Position numbers and translations under genes: made by a program | Shown here: in pieces, positions 17,555-26,542 of the stretch | Numbering within the stretch: the stretch's first letter is position 1 | How the letters are laid out: every line of letters begins with the position of its first letter | Notes under the pieces: model-generated | What the model saw: the letters and a program-made list of their open reading frames with translations, nothing else | Databases searched by the model: none | What the model was told of the DNA's origin: nothing | From: an uncultured Armatimonadota bacterium | GTDB taxonomy: Bacteria > Armatimonadota > Armatimonadia > Armatimonadales > Armatimonadaceae | Direction: 5' to 3' | DNA: 64,000 nt | NCBI GenBank assembly: GCA_903910385.1 | Contig: CAIVZM010000007.1 | Coordinates: forward strand, 1-64,000

Positions 17555-18305
17555 ACGTACGATCAGCATTGCGAAAACGAACAGTAACGCGCCCGCTACA
17601 GGCGCGAGCGATGCCGCCTGCGGTTGGGCGACTCTGGCGACCGGTGTCGCGATCTCTGGCTTTCTCCTCTGGCGCAACCATCAACCGATGGATTTCAATG
17701 AATACAATCTCCTCAATACGGCGTTGATCCTTTTTGTCCCCTTGGTGGTGATCTTGCTGCTTTTACGACGGGAGGCATCTGATTTCGGAATGACTCCGGG
17801 AGATTTGAAAGGCGGCGTCATCGCCGCTCTACTGTTGTTTGTGGCATTTATCCCTATCCTTCTCTTATTCGCTCCAATGGACGGCCCCCAGGAGTATTAC
17901 CTTAACTGGTTGGGAGAAGGGAGCGGTTCCGGATCGATACGCGGACTATTCTTCGATGGTCGACACTGGTCTAAGGGCGGAACTATCGAATGGGCGCGAT
18001 TAGCGTACCACGAATTGACCATGGCGTTTTATATGTTCGGCTGGGAATGGTTTTATCGGGGATTCCTGCTATTTGGCCTTAGCCGTCTCCTGCCGATCTG
18101 GGGAGCGGTCGGGGTGCAAACATTGCTGTTCGCAGCGCTCCACTGGGGCAAGCCCCTGCCAGAAACCCTCTCCTCCCTGCCGGGCGGAGTATTGATGGCG
18201 CTCTTAGCCTTGCGATACCGATCTTTTCTCCCCTGCTTCCTTCTCCATACCCTGATTTCAGCAGGATTTGATGCAGCGGTGCTTTACAATCACTTTTACA
18301 AATAG
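17547..18305 (+). CDS. CPBP-family intramembrane protease-like protein
   Basis: A 252-residue integral membrane protein with about six hydrophobic helices and the CPBP (CAAX protease / bacteriocin-processing) signature order. The first motif is WEWFYRG at 166-172, where most members have EExxxRG, so the first glutamate is replaced by tryptophan and the second (E167) kept. The second motif FAALHWG (Fx3H) and the third HTLISAGFD are present. Whether it is still a protease is therefore unclear. The ATG overlaps the amidohydrolase stop by 8 bases, so the two are coupled. Confidence 0.8.
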   Translation: MRKRTISIAKTNSNAPATGASDAACGWATLATGVAISGFLLWRNHQPMDFNEYNLLNTALILFVPLVVILLLLRREASDFGMTPGDLKGGVIAALLLFVAFIPILLLFAPMDGPQEYYLNWLGEGSGSGSIRGLFFDGRHWSKGGTIEWARLAYHELTMAFYMFGWEWFYRGFLLFGLSRLLPIWGAVGVQTLLFAALHWGKPLPETLSSLPGGVLMALLALRYRSFLPCFLLHTLISAGFDAAVLYNHFYK

Positions 18306-18316
18306 GACAGAATCTG

Positions 18317-19036
18317 ATGAACGAAAACATGACGGGACGAACGGTCATTATTACCGGCGCGGCGGGTGGCGTCGGTTCCGAAGTGACCAAACGGTGGGTA
18401 GAGACAGGGGCGAATGTACTGGCGGTAGAACGCTCTAAGGAGACGCTGGATAATCTCCGGGCATCCCTGCCCCCTTCGCCACGGTTCGCGATCTTTCCGA
18501 CGGATGTCACTACGGAAGAAGGAACGGCAGCGATGGTGGAAGCGGCGCGAAACGCTTTCGAAATGGAGCCAGACACCCTGATTCATCTGGTGGGCGGGTT
18601 CGCGATGGGGCCACTGGACAGTGAGCAAGCGCCATCCCAGTGGGAGAATATGCTTTTACTGAACCTGACCTCTAACTTCCATTCCTATCGCGCGATTCTA
18701 CCTGCTCTGAAACGGCGGGGGGGCGGATGGATACTTGGTATTGGCTCCCGCGTCGGAGTTCATCCCTCCGCACAAATGGCGGCGTATGCGGCTTCCAAAG
18801 CCGGGCTGATCGCCCTCACTCATGCACTGTCAGAGGAGGTCAAAGATGCCGGGATCCATGTGAATCTCCTTCTGGCATCCAACATAGACACGCCCGCGAA
18901 TCGCCATGCCATGGGCGATGCCGATGCCGCCAAATGGATAACCCCGGATGATATTGCAGAAGCCACCTTGTACCTCTGCTCCAATCAGGGACGCGCCGTC
19001 TATGGAGGAACGCTGGAGATTTATGGGCGAAGTTGA
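18317..19036 (+). CDS. Short-chain dehydrogenase/reductase
   Basis: A classical SDR of 239 residues. It has the NAD(P)-binding TGAAGGVG at about 13-20, a central NLTSNFHSYRAILP helix, the catalytic serine in GIGSRVG and the YAASK pair. The loop after that (LLASNIDTPANR) sits where the substrate lid usually is. The substrate is not predictable. It starts 11 bases after the CPBP gene and overlaps the GNAT gene by 14 bases, so it belongs to the same plus-strand transcript. Confidence 0.88.
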   Translation: MNENMTGRTVIITGAAGGVGSEVTKRWVETGANVLAVERSKETLDNLRASLPPSPRFAIFPTDVTTEEGTAAMVEAARNAFEMEPDTLIHLVGGFAMGPLDSEQAPSQWENMLLLNLTSNFHSYRAILPALKRRGGGWILGIGSRVGVHPSAQMAAYAASKAGLIALTHALSEEVKDAGIHVNLLLASNIDTPANRHAMGDADAAKWITPDDIAEATLYLCSNQGRAVYGGTLEIYGRS

Positions 19037-19790
19037 TTTCGTCCCGCAAGCGATGGAATCGTTCGTTCGGGGTATCGCCTTTACGCGTTCGATGACTCAC
19101 CTGTACGAGTCTGTCCAGTTACAGGAACGAATCTGGCTGGTTCGTGACGCCCCCCGGAAAAGCGGAAGCTATCGCACTGCTGAAGTGGCAGTCTATGAAC
19201 AACGACCTGACGAAGTTGTTGAAATCATCCGACGGGTTGTCACCGGCAAGTATTTTCTCTGTGCGTTTGCGAAAAACGCCAGCGAAACGGCATCGCTTGC
19301 TCAGGAGTACCGGCGACATGGCTATCGTTTGATGCGACGAGAACCGTTCTTTGTCGCCGAGTCGGCGCTGGCTCCGCGTTACGACGGCCCTATCCGTCGC
19401 ATTCTGGATTGGAACGATGCGAATAGGGTCAATATCGCCGCCAGATCGAAACAAATTCGGCAGTCGGATCTGACATCGGAGGACGCGCCCCTTCGATTGT
19501 ATGCGGCATTCGACGGAGAGCTCCCGGTGGGTTGGGCGCGGTGCATCAGGACGCATCACGATTGTGAATGGGTTTCCAGCGTCTTCGTTCAGGAATGCTA
19601 TCGTGGCAATGGTCTGGGACGCGCCTTGATCTCCACGCTACTCGCTGAGGATACAAAATACGGTATTTCCCGAAGCGTCCTACTCGCTAGTCAAGCGGGA
19701 GCCCGACTTTATCCACATGTAGGTTATTCGCAAATTGGGATATTACTGGTGATGGCGCCGCCAAAATTAGAAACTGCGCCGCCTGCATAA
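19023..19790 (+). CDS. GNAT-family N-acetyltransferase
   Basis: A 255-residue protein whose C-terminal half is a GNAT domain: VSSVFVQECYRGNGLGRALI is the acetyl-CoA binding motif A (RxxGxG/A), followed by SVLLASQAGARLYPHVGYS. The N-terminal half is a second, more divergent GNAT-like or accessory domain. The ATG at 19023 has GGAG close upstream and gives a 14-base overlap with the SDR gene. A start at 18948 would overlap much further and has no ribosome site. The substrate is unknown. It is the last gene of the 15.3-19.8 kb string. Confidence 0.83.
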   Translation: MGEVDFVPQAMESFVRGIAFTRSMTHLYESVQLQERIWLVRDAPRKSGSYRTAEVAVYEQRPDEVVEIIRRVVTGKYFLCAFAKNASETASLAQEYRRHGYRLMRREPFFVAESALAPRYDGPIRRILDWNDANRVNIAARSKQIRQSDLTSEDAPLRLYAAFDGELPVGWARCIRTHHDCEWVSSVFVQECYRGNGLGRALISTLLAEDTKYGISRSVLLASQAGARLYPHVGYSQIGILLVMAPPKLETAPPA

Positions 19791-19951
19791 CTTGATCTAT
19801 CCTCGAAATTATGGTGCATATTTAACAGAATAGAATGCATTGCATTACCTTTTCCACCAGGTGTACAAGGAATTTTATGCATCGAAAACGAATTCATAAT
19901 TATGTTAAATCGGCAGAAAAATCAGCGTAAAGGATCAAGACAGGGGGTTGT

Positions 19952-20710
19952 GTGGAAGAACTGACAGGTCAGGAAACGGTAGAGGTAAAGGGATGGCGAA
20001 ACGGCTTATTGCTTGTCCTACCACTTTCCACACCGTGGGATGAGGTTATAGAGCAGACACATTCACGACTTGATGAAGCGAAAGCGCGTTCGTTCTGGCG
20101 CGGCGCCCAGACCACTCTGGATTGTGGAACAAGGGAAGTATCCAGTGACGAACTCACCTCTTTGATGGATCGGATCAAGAGAGGCTTCGGTCTGGTTCCA
20201 GTGGCAATTGTCGCGCAGGACGCCTCTACCCGAATAGCAGGCGAAAAACTGGCTCTCAAGGCATACGAAGAACTTCCCGTCATCCAGAAGCATCGCGATA
20301 GGGAAAAAGAGCGTGAGACGGAAATGGCAGCGACTAATGCCGGGACGGAAATCGCGACTCGTGGTAACTTCGCTGCACAAAATGCGCTTTATGTTCCTGG
20401 AACCGTTCGATCTGGGCAACAGATCGTTCATGATACTCATCTGGTTATTGTTGGGGATGTGAATGCAGGAGCGGAAGTTTCCGCCGGCGGCGATATCATC
20501 GTGTTTGGCTCATTACGCGGTCTGGCGCATGCAGGTTGCTTCGGAGATGAGACCGCTCGTATTGTCGCAGGAAATTTGCGTCCGCCGCAATTGCGTATTG
20601 CCGGTAAGATTGCGCGATCTCCCGAGGAAAGCGAGCGTAGCCCCAACTTCCAACGACTCTCGGAGGTTGCACGGATAGAGGGAGGCGAAATCGGCGTTTT
20701 TCCGTTATAA
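19952..20710 (+). CDS. minC: Septum-site-determining protein MinC
   Basis: MinC inhibits FtsZ polymerisation away from mid-cell and is recruited to the membrane by MinD. The C-terminal beta-helix domain is clear: LYVPGTVRSGQQIVHDTHLV, then IVGDVNAGAEVSAGGDIIVF, then GSLRGLAHAG, then QLRIAGKIARSP. The N-terminal FtsZ-binding domain (VEVKGWRNGLLLVLP) is divergent but of normal size. The total of 252 residues is usual. The start is GTG at 19952 with AGGGGG just upstream. It begins the minC-minD-minE operon. Confidence 0.93.
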   Translation: MEELTGQETVEVKGWRNGLLLVLPLSTPWDEVIEQTHSRLDEAKARSFWRGAQTTLDCGTREVSSDELTSLMDRIKRGFGLVPVAIVAQDASTRIAGEKLALKAYEELPVIQKHRDREKERETEMAATNAGTEIATRGNFAAQNALYVPGTVRSGQQIVHDTHLVIVGDVNAGAEVSAGGDIIVFGSLRGLAHAGCFGDETARIVAGNLRPPQLRIAGKIARSPEESERSPNFQRLSEVARIEGGEIGVFPL

Positions 20711-20777
20711 TATCTTCTTAAGAGGTAAGGGAATATGTTGGTAAGCTTCCGGAAAATAACTGGGATGTGCGAAAAAA

Positions 20778-21602
20778 ATGGATAAACTCGGCGAAAATTC
20801 CGGGCGTGTCATTGTCATAACGTCAGGCAAAGGTGGCGTCGGTAAGACGACCACAACAGCGAACCTGGGTATGGCTCTGGCGAACCTGGGTGAAAAAGTG
20901 GCTCTGGTGGACGCCGATATTGGATTACGTAACCTTGATTTGGCGCTGGGATTGGAGAACCGCATTGTCTTCAATATTGTGGATGTAGTGGAGGGAACCA
21001 CCGAAGTCCGCAAGGCCCTGATCAAGGATAAGCGCAATCAAAATCTGGCTTTGTTACCAGCGGCGCAGACCCGTGATAAAAGCGCGGTAAGTCCTCAGCA
21101 AATGAAAGTCGTGGTCAGCCAGATTCTGGATGAAGGTTATACTTTTGTACTGATCGACTGTCCTGCTGGCATTGAACAGGGATTCAAGAACGCCACCGCC
21201 GGGGCGAATGAAGCTATTGTCGTTATCAACCCGGAAATGGCATCCGTGCGAGATGCTGACCGAATCATCGGACTTCTGGAAGCGCAGGAGTTACGCAACC
21301 CCTATCTGATTGTCAACCGGCTGAGACCAAAGATGGTCAAAAGCCAGGATATGCTCTCGGTGGAGGATGTGCAGGAAGTTCTGGGTGCATCGGTCAAGCT
21401 GATCGGAATCGTGCCGGATGATGAAGCCATCATTACCTCGACTAACCGGGGAGAACCGGTTTCCATGTCGGATACCAGTTCCGCAGGTCAGGAATACCGG
21501 GCTATCGCTCGACGCTTGCGCGGCGAATCGGTCGCTTTCCCGACATTTGAGGAAAAAGATAGTTTCATGACGCGCCTCCGGAAAATATTCGGCGGAAACT
21601 AG
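20778..21602 (+). CDS. minD: Septum-site-determining ATPase MinD
   Basis: MinD is the membrane-associated P-loop ATPase that carries MinC and is released by MinE. The deviant Walker A SGKGGVGKTTTTANLG lies near residue 13. VALVDADIGLRNLDLALGLE, LIDCPAGIEQGF and LIVNRLRP follow. The C-terminus SFMTRLRKIFGGN is the amphipathic membrane-targeting helix. Its 274 residues are normal. It follows minC by 67 bases and precedes minE by 14. Confidence 0.97.
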   Translation: MDKLGENSGRVIVITSGKGGVGKTTTTANLGMALANLGEKVALVDADIGLRNLDLALGLENRIVFNIVDVVEGTTEVRKALIKDKRNQNLALLPAAQTRDKSAVSPQQMKVVVSQILDEGYTFVLIDCPAGIEQGFKNATAGANEAIVVINPEMASVRDADRIIGLLEAQELRNPYLIVNRLRPKMVKSQDMLSVEDVQEVLGASVKLIGIVPDDEAIITSTNRGEPVSMSDTSSAGQEYRAIARRLRGESVAFPTFEEKDSFMTRLRKIFGGN

Positions 21603-21616
21603 AGAGGGAGACGAAG

Positions 21617-21910
21617 ATGCTATCGCTCTTTGAGCGCTTGCTGGGTAAGAACAACCATTCCGCAAAAGCCGTAGCGAAAGACCGCCTCCGCGCCGTTATC
21701 CTTCTGGATCGCGCCGATATACCGGGGCCGATTCTGGAGCAGATTCGCAAAGAAATATTCCTTGTCTTATCCCGCCATATTGATATCGATGAATCCGCCT
21801 TGAATGTGGATCTGGAAAAAGAAGGCGATACGGTGGCGCTTGTCGCTAACATTCCAATCCGCCGGGTCAAGGCGGAAACGGACGGGCATCCGCCCACGAG
21901 CGCATGGTAA
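21617..21910 (+). CDS. minE: Cell division topological specificity factor MinE
   Basis: MinE stimulates the MinD ATPase and drives its oscillation or ring formation. The 97-residue protein has the N-terminal membrane and MinD-binding segment (LSLFERLLG), the anti-MinCD helix (AKDRLRAVILLDRA), then the dimerisation domain (EIFLVLSRHIDIDESALNVD). The proline-rich tail is poorly conserved. The ribosome site GAGAGGGAG is well placed. The order minC-minD-minE is that of E. coli. Confidence 0.93.
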   Translation: MLSLFERLLGKNNHSAKAVAKDRLRAVILLDRADIPGPILEQIRKEIFLVLSRHIDIDESALNVDLEKEGDTVALVANIPIRRVKAETDGHPPTSAW

Positions 21911-22054
21911 GTGATCCGGTAAAATAACAATTCGCTTCACTTTTTTCAGGTGAATCGGCATGATTCTCGCTTCGTTCTGCAAACGGTGACATTCAAGCGT
22001 CCCTGAATGGCGGCTTTCCCGAGGAATTTTTCGTGCGGAAGCGGCGTGGTTTCT

Positions 22055-23521
22055 ATGGTCTTCAGCGCACCTGTTTTTCTATTTGGATTCCTGCCGCTAA
22101 CGCTGCTGATTTACTGCATTTTGCCGCGTCAATTCCGTAACGGGTGGCTGACATCCGCCAGTTTGCTTTTTTATGCCTGGGGAGAGTTAGCGTTTCTCCC
22201 GATACTGGTCGCTTCCGTTGTTTTCAATTATTATTTCGCTCTCTGGATCGACCAAACCCGTGGAACGCCGCTCAGTAAATCGATCTTAATTGTTGGTATC
22301 GCCAGCGACTTGCTATTACTCCTTTACTTCAAGTATGCGGATTTTCTGGTGGGGTCACTCAACTTTGCTGGCGAGTATTTCCATCTGTCGGCTTTGGAAT
22401 TACCGCAGATTGCGCTACCTCTTGGTATTTCTTTTTTTACTTTTCACAAGATTTCTTACAAAGTAGATGTCTACCGGGGCGATGCAGCAGCAAAACGGAA
22501 TCCTCTTGATCTAGCGCTCTATATCCTTTTCTTTCCGCAGTTGATCGCCGGGCCGATTGTCCGTTACAACGAGGTCGCCGGACAAATTACGTCTAAAGCG
22601 CGCGCATTGTCTCTTGCCCGATTTTCAAGGGGAGCGACAATTTTCGTGATCGGCTTGGCGAAGAAAACGCTGCTTGCGAACACTTTCGCCGTGCCAGCTG
22701 ACCAGATTTTTGCCCTGCCGACAGATGACCTTTCCGCTTTGGTCGCCTGGTTCGGAATTCTTTGTTATGCACTACAGATTTATTTTGATTTCGCCGGGTA
22801 TTCGGATATGGCGATTGGCATCGCCTGCATCTTTGGCTTCGATTTTCCGGCAAACTTCAACTACCCTTATATCGCAGATTCCATAACCGATTTCTGGCGA
22901 CGATGGCATATGTCGCTCTCCCGTTGGTTTCGGGACTATCTCTATATTCCGCTTGGCGGGAACCGGGTGTCTGGAGGGAGAACCTATTTCAATCTGGTGA
23001 CTGTTTTCTTTCTGTGCGGACTGTGGCATGGCGCCGCATGGACATTTGTCGCCTGGGGACTTTTCCACGGCGCGTTTCTGGTACTGGAACGAGCGTTTCT
23101 GGGACGATGGCTGGCTGCGGCGCCGAAATGGTTGCGCCATATCTACCTGATTCTGGTCGTTCTTGTAGGATGGACACTCTTCCGTTCTGATTCGCTATCC
23201 CATGCCTCTGGTTATTTTCAGGCGATGCTGGGGCTTACTCACCCCCCTGTGGGCGTCAATTCGATCTACACATATTTCGACAGTTTGAGAACAATCGCCC
23301 TACCGTTCGCTCTTCTCGCCGCGACCCCGTTTTATCTGATTATTCGTGAAAAGATGGGCATTCCTGCTGAAAGTGCGATTCCGGAGAATACGGAAACGCC
23401 AGTCGCTCGTGTATGGGGCGCCGAATTGATCGTCTTTACCTCCCTGAGCATTTGCCTTGGTCTCTCCTTGCTCTCCGTCGCTGGGGGAGCATACGATCCG
23501 TTTATCTACTTCCGGTTTTAA
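22055..23521 (+). CDS. MBOAT-family O-acyltransferase (AlgI-like)
   Basis: A 488-residue multi-spanning membrane O-acyltransferase of the AlgI/DltB type, which passes acetyl groups across the membrane for polysaccharide modification. The family block FWRRWHMSLSRWFRDYLYIP and LGGNR is present. The invariant histidine lies in LCGLWHGAAWTF. The start at 22055 gives the usual AlgI beginning MVFSAPVFLFGFLP; an upstream ATG at 22007 adds 16 unlikely residues. It is followed 5 bases later by an AlgJ-like partner, the normal pairing for exopolysaccharide O-acetylation. No polysaccharide synthase is nearby. Confidence 0.9.
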   Translation: MVFSAPVFLFGFLPLTLLIYCILPRQFRNGWLTSASLLFYAWGELAFLPILVASVVFNYYFALWIDQTRGTPLSKSILIVGIASDLLLLLYFKYADFLVGSLNFAGEYFHLSALELPQIALPLGISFFTFHKISYKVDVYRGDAAAKRNPLDLALYILFFPQLIAGPIVRYNEVAGQITSKARALSLARFSRGATIFVIGLAKKTLLANTFAVPADQIFALPTDDLSALVAWFGILCYALQIYFDFAGYSDMAIGIACIFGFDFPANFNYPYIADSITDFWRRWHMSLSRWFRDYLYIPLGGNRVSGGRTYFNLVTVFFLCGLWHGAAWTFVAWGLFHGAFLVLERAFLGRWLAAAPKWLRHIYLILVVLVGWTLFRSDSLSHASGYFQAMLGLTHPPVGVNSIYTYFDSLRTIALPFALLAATPFYLIIREKMGIPAESAIPENTETPVARVWGAELIVFTSLSICLGLSLLSVAGGAYDPFIYFRF

Positions 23522-23526
23522 GGAAT

Positions 23527-24786
23527 ATGATGAAAGGTAAGAAAATCACTCAATCGACAGACGATGCCCTGGAAGCGATAGAGCCACGAGGAGGTATCAC
23601 CATCGGATGGGCGGGAGTCACCAGACGCGTCTACCGTTTCGAATACGTTCTTGCGGCATTGCTTGGTCTTTTGCTCGCGTTGCCGCTGCCTTTAATGCTG
23701 CTACGTGGATTGACAGGAGAACCGATCATGGAATGGCATAAGGGGATTCCACCGGTAGCGAAGACCACCGCAGTTCATTACGGAATCTATGGTCGGTGGG
23801 AAACACTGGCGAAGAAAGCGACAGGGAAGGCATCGGAGTTTCAGGAAGCGTTCGCGCGTAGTTTCGGCGGTCGCACCACCCTGCGCGAAATTCACAGTGA
23901 GCTAGTGACCGAAGGTTTCGGCGTTTCCCCGGTCCCGGAAGTCCTCATCGGGCGCAATAAATGGCTGTTCTACACGGTCAACGATTCCATTCGGGGCTTT
24001 CAGGGCATCGACCCTTTCACCTCGAAAGAATTAGATCAAATTCAAAAACGGTTGATGAAACGGCGGGATGACGCCAATAGTCATGGCGCCAGATACGTTT
24101 TCGTCCTGGCTCCGGACAAGCAGACGGCGTACCCGGAGAAAATGCCCGACGGTTACCGGCAGATCGGACCATCACGAGGCGCTCAGATGATAGCTTATCT
24201 GGAGAAGAATCCCGGCATCGATTCGCTGGACTTGCTCCCGTCGCTCCAGTCGGCGAAAACCGCCGACCCGGAGCATCCCCTGTATTTGCAAATGGATACT
24301 CACTGGAGTTCTTATGGCGCCTATATCGGTTATCGAACGCTCGCAGAAAAATTGCAACAACAATTCCCCACAGTCAGACCGATGCAGCCCGATGAATTCG
24401 ATATGACCCAGGTGAGCCGTCGTTACGGTGACCTTTCGATGATGATTCAACGTGGCAAGCAGACCGAGATAGAAACCGTGCCGGTACCCCATATCACGCC
24501 ATCCCATCTACCGGAAAGCGCAGCATGGGGATACTACGAAAAAGTCAGCAAGACAGGGAAGACAGTGTCAACAACCTATCCAGATGGCGAGATTGGCAAA
24601 GCGATCATCTTTCATGATTCCTTTATGAAAAAGATGTCACCGTATTTGACACGCCATTTCCGTCGTGCGGTATGGCACTGGGGAGAATATGACCCTACGC
24701 TTGTCGCTCGGGAGAAACCGGACATCGTTATAGAAGAACATATCGAGCGTCATCTCTGGACATGGACAGGACGTAAATCGAAATAG
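23527..24786 (+). CDS. AlgJ/AlgX-like polysaccharide O-acetyltransferase
   Basis: A 419-residue protein with a short cytoplasmic N-terminus, one membrane anchor (YVLAALLGLLLALPLPLMLL) and a periplasmic SGNH-like acetyltransferase domain. The AlgX/AlgJ catalytic set is visible: the D-x-H pair in MDTHWSSYGAY and the serine in IIFHDSFMKKM. GRNKWLFY is the family N-terminal signature. The upstream MBOAT gene would hand acetyl groups to it. The ATG at 23527, or the next one at 23530, follows AAGGA. This is inferred to modify a secreted exopolysaccharide. Confidence 0.87.
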   Translation: MMKGKKITQSTDDALEAIEPRGGITIGWAGVTRRVYRFEYVLAALLGLLLALPLPLMLLRGLTGEPIMEWHKGIPPVAKTTAVHYGIYGRWETLAKKATGKASEFQEAFARSFGGRTTLREIHSELVTEGFGVSPVPEVLIGRNKWLFYTVNDSIRGFQGIDPFTSKELDQIQKRLMKRRDDANSHGARYVFVLAPDKQTAYPEKMPDGYRQIGPSRGAQMIAYLEKNPGIDSLDLLPSLQSAKTADPEHPLYLQMDTHWSSYGAYIGYRTLAEKLQQQFPTVRPMQPDEFDMTQVSRRYGDLSMMIQRGKQTEIETVPVPHITPSHLPESAAWGYYEKVSKTGKTVSTTYPDGEIGKAIIFHDSFMKKMSPYLTRHFRRAVWHWGEYDPTLVAREKPDIVIEEHIERHLWTWTGRKSK

Positions 24787-24827
24787 CGATGCATAAGCCG
24801 CAGAACAAAGGACGGGACGTACAGACA

Positions 24828-26231
24828 CTATGAATCCAGAATTGCCTTCGCCATAGCAATCGCCCCTTCCCTATCGTCCTGTGCTAATTCCCCCGCCACA
24901 ACCGCATCGGTGAGCGCAACCTTGATCTTACCGATAATGCGCCCCGGCGCAATGTCCAGAAGAGCGATAATCTCTTCACCGGTGAGAGGCGATGTCGCTG
25001 TGGTGACATTAGCCACCGATTCAATAAGCTCCATACGTTCCGAGAGACTGTCCAGATCGGCGACAGGCATTATATCCGGATTACAGGCGGCGATGTCGGC
25101 GTGAGCGACGGTGAACAAATCTTGACGCAACTCCCCGACAGAGCGAATCAGCCGACGAACAGCGGCATCTGACCATGAAGGCGTGTAGGAACCATACCGC
25201 ATATGAAGCGCGACGAGACGGGTCACGATATCCACGGTCTCATTGGGGTAACGCAGACGGAATAGAAGCTCACGAGCTATTTGCGCTCCGACATCTTCAT
25301 GATTATAGAAATGCGCATCGCCCTCAGAGTCTTCAGTGCGCGTCGCTGGTTTCCCGATATCGTGCAATAAAACGCCGAGTCTGAGTTCCAGAGGCGATTC
25401 CGACGGAAGATTTTCCAGAGCGACAAGCGTATGACGCCAGACATCATAGAGATGAAATCGATTCTGCGTGACCCCGTACATAGCAACCAATTCCGGCGCG
25501 AATTGATCTAGCAGTCGGGTCTGGCGCATCAATTCCAGACCTTTCGCGGCGCCGGGAGCCAGTAATGTCTTATTGAGTTCGTCTCGGATGCGCTCAAAGG
25601 AAATGCCATAGGCGGCATTGCATCGGTCTGCATGTACGATTATCGCCTCCATTGTCGTGGGAGCGATAGCGAAATTGAGTTTCGCTGCAAAGCGACAGGC
25701 GCGAAGCATTCGCAAAGGATCATCGGCAAATGTCTGTGCAGGATCGAGCGGTGTTCGTAAGATGCCCGATGCCAGATCAGAATGCGCTTTTTCGGTAGGA
25801 TCGATGATTTCTCCAGTATGCAGGTTTTCGAGAAAGGTATTGATGGTAAAATCACGCCGTCGAGCGTCCGTCAATAACGTACCAGGAGTCACTGTCGGTT
25901 GACGGGATCCTGACTGGTAGGTTTCCGCTCGCGCAGTCACCAGTTCCACCTGCACCAGAGACTCAGCCGGTTCCTGGATGTGAATCATTGCCGTCCCGAA
26001 TTTAGGATAAACCACAGGTGCATGAGAGGAAACGCCTTGCCTCCAGAGAAAGCGTGCAAGTTTCAGGGCATCCCCTTCCAGCACGAGATCGATATCATCG
26101 AACCCGCCGCTTCTCCCCAGCAATTTGTCGCGAACATAACCGCCGACAAGAAAGAGTCGATTTTCGTATTCTGTCTGTCGAGTGATGCGACGAAGAACGT
26201 CAAGAGTGTATTGAGCGGCGATCTCTGACAA
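24828..26231 (-). CDS. CCA-adding / poly(A) polymerase family nucleotidyltransferase with HD domain
   Basis: A class II tRNA nucleotidyltransferase or poly(A) polymerase family protein of 467 residues. The nucleotidyltransferase head has LVGGYVRDKLLGR and FDDIDLVLEGD with its two metal-binding aspartates. RRDFTINTF and the neck FADDPLRMLRACRFAAKL follow. The C-terminal half carries an HD domain (LGVLLHDIGKP, then HYNHE-type FYNHEDVGA). That combination is typical of bacterial CCA-adding enzymes with phosphohydrolase activity. It could also be an A-adding enzyme of a split pair; no second copy is in the window. The start is TTG at 26231, with AGGA just upstream. Confidence 0.88.
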   Translation of the reverse strand: MSEIAAQYTLDVLRRITRQTEYENRLFLVGGYVRDKLLGRSGGFDDIDLVLEGDALKLARFLWRQGVSSHAPVVYPKFGTAMIHIQEPAESLVQVELVTARAETYQSGSRQPTVTPGTLLTDARRRDFTINTFLENLHTGEIIDPTEKAHSDLASGILRTPLDPAQTFADDPLRMLRACRFAAKLNFAIAPTTMEAIIVHADRCNAAYGISFERIRDELNKTLLAPGAAKGLELMRQTRLLDQFAPELVAMYGVTQNRFHLYDVWRHTLVALENLPSESPLELRLGVLLHDIGKPATRTEDSEGDAHFYNHEDVGAQIARELLFRLRYPNETVDIVTRLVALHMRYGSYTPSWSDAAVRRLIRSVGELRQDLFTVAHADIAACNPDIMPVADLDSLSERMELIESVANVTTATSPLTGEEIIALLDIAPGRIIGKIKVALTDAVVAGELAQDDREGAIAMAKAILDS

Positions 26232-26266
26232 TTGTTCCTACCCTTTCGACAACGGTGAACGTCTGA

Positions 26267-26330
26267 TATACACTACAGATTAAGAGTAGCGCATTTCTTA
26301 TACACTACAGATTAAGAGTAGCGCATTTCT
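26267..26330. repeat. Two perfect tandem 32-bp repeats
   Basis: A 32-base unit beginning TATACACTACAG and ending GCGCATTTCT is present twice without a gap, at 26267-26298 and 26299-26330. It lies between the divergent CCA-adding gene and a small gene's promoter. Such a pair may be a double binding site or recent duplication; it is not a CRISPR, since there is no spacer. Confidence 0.8.
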
Positions 26331-26416
26331 CAGTATTCATTGGTGCGATTTAACTTATTATATCGGTTGCCTATGGGAATTGAAGGAGAATCACGCTCAG
26401 TACCTGTCGATGGAAT

Positions 26417-26445
26417 TTGCCGACTCTCCGTTACCGTGCTATAGT
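26417..26445 (+). promoter_or_regulatory. Sigma-70-type promoter with downstream hairpin
   Basis: TTGCCG at 26417-26422 and TATAGT at 26440-26445 are separated by 17 bases. Transcription would start near 26452, immediately before a hairpin: GGCGTTCC at 26453-26460 pairs with 26467-26474. The start site lies inside the longest open frame that begins at 26417, so the real gene must start further down. Confidence 0.65.
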
Positions 26446-26542
26446 AGGAGGTGGCGTTCCTGACAGGGAACGCCGTTCGTTTTGTCGTGGTTTTGTTTGT
26501 CATCTGGCTCGCGCCGGGATTGCACAGGGGTATTGCATAGCC

